This document shows positions 12,701-24,700 of a stretch of DNA of 41,099 nucleotides, piece by piece (the stretch's first letter is position 1; every line of letters starts with the position of its first letter). A program made the translations under genes and the position numbers. The stretch lies in assembly GCA_000934455.1 (NCBI GenBank), contig KN885073.1, forward strand, positions 1-41,099, given 5' to 3'. Source of the stretch: Apostichopus parvimensis (taxonomy: Eukaryota; Echinodermata; Holothuroidea; Aspidochirotida; Stichopodidae). Under the pieces are notes generated by a model. That model did no database searches and was not told the origin of the DNA. It saw only the letters and a list, made by a program, of their open reading frames with translations.

Positions 12701-15700
12701 TAGTGAATTTATTATAAGTATGATATACACTGAGGACAGAAGGCTTGCTAATTTCTTACAATTTCTTATCTCAACTATGCATAATATATGCAGATATGTA
12801 AATTGTTATCATGTCATGTGACAGTCACCTGTTCTTTCTGGTACAGTAACTGATGATGTTGTCGTATCAGGTTTTCATAAAACATTGAATAATTCTCGTA
12901 GCTGTTCTTTTCTCTCATCATGATGACATTAGTCAAACTTGAAAGTGCATCGTTCAGGTCGGACTTGGGGATGACCATTTTATCTCCATCTTCTTGGCAG
13001 TACCCCAGGAGAACCTTGGAGAAGTCCTCAGCGATGTGGGGTTTGGGGATGACAGGTCTCTCATTAATGGCCTGTGATGAGAAACCAAAAGAATTCAATA
13101 GGATGTGTAAGCCAACTGATTGCCATAACAAAACCTGGGTCTTGTGTTCCCATTTGTGTGTGATTGCCAACACTGTCATGCCCTTGATAAGTTTGTTGGG
13201 TAACTTGCTGAACTCCCACTTCAAAATAAAACAAGAATGTTTTTGTTCTTTTTGTTCCTTCAAGACCCTTAAATCCAGTGTTCCTACAGGTTGTATAATC
13301 TCAGGTAGTAATGCTTCAGCATTGCAGTAAGATTAATTTCTTCTTCAATTATTATAATTTTTTTTTATGATCCGTGAAGGGGACTTCTTGTGCCATCTGA
13401 TCCTGGTATTACTGCTAAAATATTGCAAAACTTGAAGAATGCTCAGAAGCTCTAACTATTAAGCCGAAAAAAGCTATTAAGTTGTCAAAGTTTAAGAATA
13501 AGTTCATGCTTTGAACAAAACCCTGTAAGTTTTGTAAAACAAAATAGTACCAAATGCCAGTAAAACTCAAACAAAACTTTAAGAACCTCACAATGTCAAG
13601 GCAGCTGTGAGGGTGTATAACCTGAGACAGGGAGGACGTACACCTCCCTCTGAGGTTTATCAACATCACTCACCGGTCTCTTCCAAAGGTCGGTGGGGAG
13701 GTTACCCTCTTCCCTGGCCCTCTCAGCGATAACTAGAGCATGTTCTCTAGCTATCTTCCTCTGGACTTCGTGTATCATGTGATGTTCAAGCTCATCCAAA
13801 AGCTTGACCAGCTGCTTGGCTCTCATCTCCATTTCAGAGGCCTCCTTCGGTGCGACGATAGGTTCACTGTCCAAGGTCATTCCCTCGTACAGGTCTCCCT
13901 GTGGATGATGGAATTTGCAGAAAACTTATATTTTTCGGAATAATTTCGTTATATTTAACGGAATAATGGCACAGAGAATTTGACACAGAATAATGATATT
14001 CCTGCTTCCACATAGGATTTTACAAACTTAACGAGTTGTAAGATGGATGAAAGAAAATGCTACCAAAGTCTAAAGTGAAGAACATTCCTGCTCTATTGAT
14101 CTAAGGCAACAATTGCCCGTATGACTTAATGCATCTTAGTATTGTATTAAGTTATAAGAGTAATGCAAAAAAACACAAGTTCGTGAGTCAGGACTGTTCG
14201 GAAAGATGGTAATATTACTGACCTGACCGTATTTGCTGGCTATACTCTTGACCACTGGATACAAGATGTCCATCTTGTAAGTATCGCTATAAAATAGAAA
14301 GATGGTAATAAGATACATATATGAAAATCAAGACATGGATGTACATTGTAACTTAGGTCCATACATGCAGTCACATTTAGACATGTGAACAAAACCAATC
14401 AATAGTGATTCCTGAAGGTAAAGAATACGAGAGTTAAGGAATGGGAGGAGGATAAAGCTTCAGAATGGTTAAACCTGCAGTTATCTCATGCAAAATACGG
14501 AAAATAATTTTAACCTTTCAGACAAAACGATCAGATATTTTATAAAACACATAAAATACAATAACTTACAGAAAGTCTACAATTTTTCATGAAAGAAGAA
14601 TTACTGGAAGAAGTTGAAACATACCAGCATTTTTGGTAGAGGAATGGGGAATCAATCACTTGCACTCCAAGTTTCCTTTGACCCCACTCTTCTTTGAACA
14701 CTTCCAATCGTTTCCATAGCAACAGGAAGTCCTTCAGTAATATGTAAGCTTTCACCGGCTCAGTTGTCCGAGAAAGAGCTTTCTTCTTTAGAGACACTGA
14801 AAGGAGAAAGAAGTGTCAATATCATTTGTCAGCATGAGTAAAAGAAACATCTCATTTTCAATTTATAGAAAATAGTGAAATATGGAGAGAAAAAAGAAAA
14901 ATTAAATTGCAAAATAACTAGACACATTGAAAACAAAATTCTCATTGAGTACAAACGAAATGATGACATTCTATCTTTCACTCCAAGTTGAACATTTTTA
15001 ATTAAACTGTTTCAAATCATTAACAGGATGTTAAATTCCTCTTCACAACAACGAGAACCATAAATATTGTTTTTTTTTAGAGTATTTGGACTCTCGCAAA
15101 ATCTCTGAAAACGAGTAATATCCAATGTATTAAACTGTGGAGAAATTACTTGCATAAACCTCCCCAAACCAAACTATATCGATTAAAAATCATACAATGT
15201 CTTTACAACCACCCATCACAAAAACTTGAGGCACCTTAGTCTAATATCATGAACATATGTTAGGCAAACTAGTTTGACTTCCAAAGGCCTGTCATACAAC
15301 TTCTGTAAACTATTCCGGAACTTTGGCTACAATCATCTGTATTATCGGTTCTTTTAAGCAGAATCATGACACTAGACTAGAGAAACCATCATTATGATCA
15401 GAGTTATGACGTAACTGAATCAGCGACTAGGAGTTTGTCATTTCATTGAAATAGGCCTTTTATTTATTTTTTTTTTTTTGGTGGGGGTACTGATTCCCTA
15501 TCTTTGGAAGAGGTTTCAAAGTTTCTCACCAACAACATCTTTCTTCTCTTCCTCCACATCTTCCTCTGCCTGGCTCTGTTGTGATGATTTACTTCTCACA
15601 CTGGCCGTACTCTTCGGTCTAGCAGCGCTGCCCGGTCTCTCGGACTCGCTGAGCTGATCCTCGCCCTCGCCCTCGTCAGGTGACATCACAATCTCCTGTT

Positions 15701-18700
15701 GTCCGCTCTGTAAGACGTCCTCCATCAGTAACGCCACACCCAGGATTTCACCGTTGGCGGCGTGTCTAAGAATCATATCAAGGATGGAGTCAAGCTATAT
15801 ATATAATATGATGACATATTTAGTACAGGATTTTTATCACTTAATTTTTCATTTTTAGTTCTTTCCCCATAGACAGATGTTTTTCAGTTTTGCCATCAAA
15901 ACTATATACATTGAAGGTGTTTCTGGTCAAATTAATCCTACAAATTCCTCAACTAACAAGTCACAACTCCATTGAGTACAAAACATCAAGTGCATGTATG
16001 AAACATTGTGTCTCATAAATTTTTGTTTTTTATTTAACTCAATTTTCATATCTATGGGTGCATAAAAGTTTTGTCATGAAAATAACATACACTTTTCTAG
16101 CACTGACACTCATAAACTTACTGCTACAGTTTCTCATCACTCTCACTTCCATTTCTGCACTTTATACATTTAAAGGGATATTCAAGTGGCAGACAATTTG
16201 ATGCTTATTTGGAAAAGTGCTTGTTATGCGCATACGATACCTGTCAACATCTTTAAGTTCACATAAGCACAGCTGCATGTAAGACTCTATCCTGGTCCAC
16301 TGCCAGAATCGTATCGGATAAGGCCCCCTCCTGAAAAATAATCGCAAAAGCAATTAAAGTACGGAATTTTCAACAAGAGTTAATCGGTCCCCTACACTGA
16401 AAAATGAATTATTCAATGTGGGATGTTGTAATGTCATTAATGTATGAGTTTTTAACATAAAATTACAACAAGCGAAACAATTTACCTGCCAAGAAATGCT
16501 CTCCATGGGAAGATTTCCTGTGCCTTAAAATCCCTGGGTTGCAGAGGGTCTGGTATCCGCAGATAAGCACCATAAATCGATGGTTGTTGTATGTTGCTCA
16601 AGGCCGGTAAGCCCGCGTTCATGTTATTGGTCACTTTCTTAAATCCGTCTGCGTTCTTCGTCGACAGTAAAGTGTTTCTGAGAGAGTGACGGACCGCAGC
16701 ATCAAATTCCAAAAATAAGACGTCTCTTCTCAACGATAACAGATCTGAGATCTTGACGTCAACAAATGAAATCAAATACCAAAATTAATTATTTACTATT
16801 TATTGAGTTATTTATTAGCACTAAAACATTTATTCAATGCTTCAAAACTATTTTGACAATTACTAAATTTCAAATAATTACAATAGTAATTTTTACCACA
16901 ATAGAATATTAAACACAACAGAAACTATTACAATAGAAACTATGACAACAAACTGTAATAATAATGGCAAACCGTTTCTGATCCCAAGGCCAATATTTAA
17001 ATCTAGGAACCATTTGCACCGTATAAAGAAACCAGCAAACTTGGATAAATTTCTTACAGTCATTGCCAATCAGTAATGAGAATTTAAAGATGAAGATTTG
17101 ACGACAACATTCCAACCAAATAATGCACACCCACAGAAGACATAGCGACATTTCTATTAAAAAGTTGATTCTCTGGAACTGACTCAGCAAACCATAGATT
17201 AACACAAAAACAAGATCAATTAGAACCTTTCTATTTATCACATTTTTTGTTGTTTTGTTTAGCAAAATTACACACAAATGAGGTGCTCAAGAATCATGCT
17301 ACTTTGGTTTACACTATAGAGGTCTCAGAAACAACATAGGGAAACCTAACCGGATCATATGGGGGTCACAGGTATGTGGGATGTTGGGCTTCGAAAGGTT
17401 TAAGAAATAAGTCCTATTGGGCTTTTGTAGTTCCTACCTGTTCTGGATCTGTTGGATTATCCAGATGGTTAATCTGTTTCTGAGTTTCTCTCAGTTCAGC
17501 TATGATGCCCTCTGTACCTCCCCAATCTGCTGTGATGTATTCTTTCTGCTGTAGGTGTACCCTGAACAAAAGCGTGTAAATATATCATTAAAAGTGCAAA
17601 CCTCGAGCAGTCAAACACTTACTTTTAAGCTATAAAAGTATCATAGTCCTGTAGATAAAATGTTTCTCAGTTGACATATGTCTTGTAGTCACATATGACA
17701 TGCAGTCACTTGACATAACTTTGCTAGGCCAAGTATGGTTGTTTTGCAAGCCATCAAGAGTCATGTTGGGCCCCAGGGACATTTAGCGTCACAAAGGCCC
17801 CCCTTTTTGAAGGTTTTCGTAAATTCATGGGAAAAAACATAATTATCATAAATGCAAACCTAAGCAGTCAAACACTGAGTTTTAAAGCTATAAAACCACC
17901 ATAGTCCTGTGGATAAAATGTTTCTCAATTGACATATACCACATGTAGTCACTATACATAACTTTGCTAGGCCAGGTATGGTTATTTTACCAGACCAAGA
18001 GTCACGTTGGGACCCAGGGACATTTTGCATTACAAAGTTTTCGTAAATTCATGGATAAAGACATAAATTTCATGAAAAGTTTGAATTTCTTATTAATTGG
18101 ACCAATGAACTACTTTCCTTCTTTCTTTTTTTCCTGGAACAATTTACCACAAAAAATGTACAGCCAAATTTTGGTAGTTTTTCTAAAATATATTTGTTAC
18201 CAATCACCAGGATTTTTAAGAAACTGATTGAGAAATTGAAATATGTAGAATACATTTATTTGAAATGACAAGATGTCTCACCTTCCTGGAGAGCTGCCGA
18301 GCTTAGAATGAGCACAGAGATATTGTAAAATGTCGTGCAGCGATGATACAATTCTGAGAGTGCACTGTAAAGCCTTCACGCAAGCCTCGTTTTCGAGAGT
18401 CTTAAACATGATCAGTACTTCCGAGTGATGAGGTAGAAACCACAAATTTAACAAAGTTGAACCATCCTGGGATAAAAGCCTTCTGGGTCTCTTTTTCAGC
18501 TCTCTGTTGGTAAAAAGACACATAAAACATCTTTTTTTTTCTTTTCTTAAACAATCATCAGAGTAAAAGTACTTTCTTGAGAAGCAACTTATGTTGAAAA
18601 GCTCTTATATGATGTAATTCACCCAATCAGACAAATTCACATTTTGAAAACCGAAAGTTACTGTTTAGTAGGGAGGGAATGGGGAGGGGGAGGGAATGGG

Positions 18701-21700
18701 GAGGGGGAGGGAATGGGGAGGAGGAGTGGTGGGAGTCTACTTAATGACCAATTTATCCAAGTGATGTAAACTACTTCAGGAACTAATGCACTTGTGTTTG
18801 CAGTTAACGTTTTTGAACCTATTCGGCAAACTAGCAGATTCATATCCTGATTTATAACATACCAGAGAACTGTCAATGCATCTGCAAAAGTGAAAGTAAG
18901 GATTTAAACACCACACTGAGTCAGGGCTAGAATCTTCCATTATGAATATTTATTAGATACTTCTCGTTGACGAGCTTCATCCCTGCTCCCTTCACCTAAA
19001 CCTTTATCTCTGAGCATGTACCCATTGAAAGACGGTGATAGTATTCTTGAGATAAAAAATACAAGTTGGGAAGCTAAATTAATAAGAAGTCATTTCTAGC
19101 ATTTAGCTCAAATCGTCCAGCTGCTCTTGTCTCAGTCCTAAGACTAAGCCTTAAAATTACCTCATTATCACAGTAAGGCTTAATTGTAGGATATTTTCAA
19201 TGAAAAGTGCATGAAGAAAACAACACACTTCCTACTCATGTATCCTTCACAGAGAAGCACATTTACTATGGATATTTCCTAGCAGGGATCAGGTCAATTA
19301 GGGTGTTAAAATAAAGTGAAAGATAATTACTGTATTGCTAATGTTAACTGAAACTTCATTCAACAGGGTTACAACAGTGTTAAAGCAGTGTTACAACAAT
19401 GTTACAACAATGTTACATCAGTGTTACATCAATGTTACTAGTGTTACATCAGGGTTACAACAGTGTTACATCAGGCTTACTACAGTATTACATCAGGCTT
19501 ACAATAGTGTTATATCAGTGTTACATCAGTGTTACATCAGTGTAACAACAGTGTTACATCAGTGTTACAACAGTGTTTTTAGTTTCATCAAAGTAGTAGA
19601 CTGACGACCAATTTTTAAGGATATTTCATAGACATGGTCACGATGAAACCCTTCTTTGAATATTAAATTTCTGGTAAAAATCTCTGACCTTGGATTTGCT
19701 GTAAGTCCTGCAGGGCTGTCGTCTTTACTTTTCTTTTCGTTGGGCTGACCAATCACGAAGTGGTTCTTTCTCACCGCCGGGAAATCCTTGAGAAGAACCA
19801 AGATGCAGTTCAGGTAGGCGATGATTTGACCTCGGAGTGAATACTGGCAGATACGAGTGTGGAACCTCTGACAGAACTCTACGATAAGAGACCTGTAAAA
19901 ACCATCGCAACATTAATTAGGAATTTTTTTCAGAAAACTATTAAAGGTACAAAGTAGTAATGAAGGGGAAAAAAAACACTTAACCTCAAACTGACATACT
20001 GCATTGTGAGATTTTACAGTAAGAAAAGAGAAGAACCAACTTTAACAGTAGATACTATTGATTCATGCTGTAAAATAGATGTGCTGGTTTTTTTTATTTG
20101 TGGCAAAAATTAGTAAAGAAATTGGAGGATGCAACTGGACTTTTTTTCTTTGAGCAAAATCCTCTTGTCAACCACCCATTTCTCCCTCCCTAAACCCCCT
20201 CCCAACCCCCAATCACCCACACACAACATTGGTACCTATGTCTGTGAAGGCAATATATCCATACATAATAAATACATGGCAGAAAATGAAAAATAATCTA
20301 GCAGAAGAAAGTAGTGACAAACTTTAAGTAAAAAAACATTCTCATAGAAATTACATCACAGGGGAGGGGATGGTTTCATTAGCAATATTTCAAGCTAAGA
20401 TATTATTAACCACACAAGACAGTTATAGCCATGACTAACCATTCAATGAGGCTTCGTGTGTGTATGTGAAGGTATGTCAAGCAAACCCTCCGATATGTTT
20501 CTTTAAACAGTTTCATTTTACCGCTGGTTATCATTTACATAGGAAGACTCTACTTAAAATAAAACTTTTCTCACTTTTTCAGCTTTTCGGCCTCCTCTGG
20601 ATTTTTCAAGATGGTACCCATCGTGGCCTTCTTATTCAGGAACTGGTTCAACATCACATCTCTAGAAGGTCTCTGTGTCAATAGCAGAGTAGTAGAGCGG
20701 TAACATGAAGTTCTTTTAATAGTAGACGGTCCCCTATGACAACTATGTTCTAATTGTTATTAGTTTCATTCAAAATGTGTAGTTAACCCAACAGGTGAAT
20801 AATGAGCCCATAGTTAGCCACACAAGTGAATGAAAACAACTATTTCAGCTAGCTCCAATTCCAACATGGAAAGTAGGCTAGGTTATGTAACTCTACAATG
20901 AAAGTGTGGTCAGTCTAGGTTACTTGCTTATACTTGTCTGAACAGACAAATATTTTTCCATAATTTTTTAGAATAAAAACAAATTGCATCATTTTTTTCT
21001 TTTTAAACAAATCTTTCAAACAAAGCATTTTCTTTCCAAGAATAGCAAACGGTATGGGTGAAAGCAACAATTTTGCTGGAAATACATACAACCCTGCTTT
21101 AACACAAAAGGACATACACACACACACACACATGTTTGTATTACATTCAGACCGAGGACCCCATTGTATTTTCCATTGTTCAAAGCCACATCCCTAACCT
21201 TAACAATACCCCCGTACAATAGAATTCTTCCGAGGACGTGGTGATTCTTTAGAAATCACAACCGAGGACCTGGAATTCTTTTGTTCAAGTCCTCGGTCAG
21301 AATACAAAACAAACGCACATGTACATACGCATACACAATCAGATCCAGACCTGCACTCTTATCAATGAAAGAAATGTTTTAAATATAAAGCAAAAAGAAG
21401 ACCCAAACTTGGAAGGGTTATGCCTCTAATTGGCAGCAAATGTCACCACCTGATACTCTGAATACTGACCAAGTGTCACACTTTACATGATACGAGATGA
21501 CTTATGTCTACATGTACTTACAGTACTTGTATGTATTAAAGATCACTTAATACCCTTACAGTTGCCAGATAACTTCCATAAATGTTTGTTTTATTTTTAA
21601 TCAGACAAGAAAACCCAAAATTCATTCTTTCAATCCTTGTGAGAGAGAAATATAAGGAACAAATGAAGGCGGAAATAAAATTTGGAGCTTGAGTTAAAAG

Positions 21701-24700
21701 AACCTTTTCCAGTTGCAATGATACAAATGATTCCGGAGTAAATTTCTCTTGCTCGGTATGAGCCTTCAACTGATGCACAAAAGCATTAGCAGCACTGCTT
21801 GCATCTCCAGCTGCTGTGGCCAGTAATGAGCTCCTCTCACTTCTGTTATCGGAAGATTTGATACTATAAAACAAAGATAAACAATGGCAAAACATACGTT
21901 TAAGGCAACAGTGCTAACTAAAGGTCTGATTTGAGAAGAAATCAAATTTGAGGAAATTAATCAAAATGTGTGTGGTACATACAAAGGAATTACAACCAAA
22001 TTGTTAGGTATGTTACAATTAACAACCGTATTTAAAATTCTGAGAAAAAAGGTTACAAAGTTGCCAGTAATTTTGTTGTCAGGATGCTTGTAACCTTGAA
22101 GTAGAAAGATCTTATATGCTAAGAAAAGTAACCTTTCAAAGAATTTTAGGAGCCATAGAGTAATATCTCTGTTTTAATCTACTGCAGTTGATGAGACGAT
22201 ATTAAACCCATAGTCAACACATGAGACATTTATACAGATCAAACTGGCTCATCAGAGTGTGAACTAATATTTAGTAACTTTCTTGCATGTGCTTGGTTAC
22301 TTCCATTTGAAGGGTTTATCAATCGTCCTACTAGTACAGTTATAAAACTAGCTAGATGTTCCATACCCGGGTTTGTTGATGCCCCCTTCTCCTTTCTCAT
22401 CCCCCGGTGCGGCAGAGCAGACGTGGACCTGCTGGATAGCCGACACTAAAGCATTCTTCTGAAGGATTTGGGTCATTAGGATGACCTGGAGGGTCTCTAA
22501 CCCTTGACCCTTCATCAACTACAAAAAAAAACAACGAATATGTAAAGAATTGCATGATATGCAATAAACACTACAATGGTATGTTTTATAACATGATATG
22601 ATATCATATGAAGGATATGATTCCAACTGAACTGTATAGTATGCAACATTTGGCAAGTTTGTAGCATCCAAGAACAATATATGATATGGAATTGAACGAT
22701 TCGATTGAACAATTGAACTGTATGAGATAAGATAAAAGTGTCTTCATAACTTCAGATTGGATAAAATCTAAGTTCCCAACATGGTGACCACCTCTGCAAC
22801 AACCTTAACAGTATTTGAAAATTTTATTCAAAGATGCAAAACTTTCCCACCAGAAATGTTCATTTTCTTTCTAATAGGGTGAATTTACCAAGTCCATAGC
22901 TAAGGATTTAACAGAATCAGGTTAAGATATTGTCTTAAGGACCAATGGTTATATACACAATCTCTCCAATATGAATCATAAGCATTTCCTCTACTTTTGA
23001 CTCCTTCCCCCTCACTAATGAAGAAATCCCGCAAGGTGATTTGGTTGTTCAATCAATATGTACAGAAAATGTGGTCACATTAATCAAATCACACTGCATA
23101 GTTACCTTTAATACACCATCTCTGCTCTTAAAGTTAAATGCTGCCACCATTTTCTCATCAAGTTCTTGTACGGCCAAATTGAGATTTGCAAACACATACC
23201 TGTGAGGATGAGATGCCAAGAAAGAAATGTGACAAAACTTTATTTCATTATTCATTTCGTATCTGAAACATGATTGCACATGTCACCCCTGTTGCATGAG
23301 TTACACCCAGGTGGAACAATTCTTTCCATTCTGTAGTGTATGTCCAGCTTCAGAGCACTCGTATTGTCAGTACGAGCAGTATGAATATCATGTTTCTATC
23401 AGATCAAGGTTAGGAACTGTTTGTACTGACATTTACAGTGCTTTGAGAGCATGATATTGGAGTACAGTTTTAGAGAGGTATTAGCATTAGGAAATTGTCC
23501 CAATTGGCTGTGAGTTAATATCAGATTATGTATATTCATACACTGAATTATGGATACATATCCTGTTGACATACCTCATGTATTGTTACTGATATTATTT
23601 AGAATCAGGCTGCGGGGGTTTTTGATTTTGCAACAAACTTTGGTTCTTGCACGACGGAACAAGCAATTATTTAAAGTTCAACGAGATGCCCAAAACAATG
23701 CGATCAAAGTTCACTGCAAATCTGGACATACTTATCTGGCTACTCTCAAATTTGAATGGAGCTGTAAAAATGCTTATTTTCATTGTTCATGAAAAGAGTA
23801 TGAATTTAATTGGACAGTCGGTTTATTTGTTACAACCATCTGGCTTCGTTTAGGGAACTGTGAAAGTTTGTGCCTCAAAATGTTGCAACAAGCTCATTGG
23901 TTGGTTTACATGATACTTCTGTTCATGCATATTCATGAGGCATCAGGAACTCACTTACCAAAAACTTTCCAATAAATATCAAATAATTAGAGTATTGATA
24001 ATAAACAAGACAAGAATATATTTCAAATAATGTCTTATCTTTTGTGATGGTACTTTCTTGCAAAAGATTAACTTGTCATCATGTTTATAAAGATCCCCAA
24101 GATTTAATTTCAAGCTAAGTGCAGCAGATAATCTGGTGAATGATGGAGAACTTAGTGTGTACCTGTCAACATTTGGGTCATCCTCTTGTAAGGCAGTGAT
24201 GAAGAGAGGAGGCGGTTGGTCTGCATTTTCCTTGAAAGATGCAAAGTCAAACTGGACACACATTAAGAATAGATGATACTCATCAAAGCCCATATCTGTA
24301 GCCTGTTTCCTGTAAATCTGTTCAAAAATTGGAAATATCGCATCATAAAATTGTTGACGAAAAACCATAAACTGTTAGCAAAACTGCTTTGTTAAGAGAT
24401 TGTGTAAAAGTAAGTGGGCCTGACGTTTTGATCCTATCAGGATCTTCTTCAGAGGCTAAATGACAAGTTGTCATTCAGCCTCTGAAAATCTAAAGAAGAT
24501 CCTGCTAGGATCGGAATGTCAGGCCCACTTACTTTTACATATTCATAAAATTGTTGGCGAAAAACAGTTATTAACAAATTTGACAAGAGCAAAAGGCTCT
24601 TTGCTCTTTTGATACTAAAATGGAACCTGACTTTAGGATTTTTTTTTTATTATACAGTTTCAAAATGGTTTAAGAGGTATAATCTTGTGAAATTCTTAAG

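Larger units (their letters stand above)
18504..19688 (-). other. Intron between exons 27 and 28
   Basis: Holds the purine-rich tandem and the 11-bp array. Otherwise AT-rich with no coding signal. Confidence 0.6.

Noticed and set aside
12920..13330. Plus-strand open frame of 136 codons
   Set aside because: It is the antisense shadow of exon 36, whose minus-strand frame is spliced in phase and looks like real protein.
16909..17277. Minus-strand open frame of 122 codons
   Set aside because: Phe/Ile/Cys-rich translation of AT-rich intron with no suitable borders; exons 29 and 30 join in phase without it.
19335..19604. Plus-strand open frame with an 11-residue repeat
   Set aside because: It is the translation of the 11-bp DNA array, not a repeat protein.
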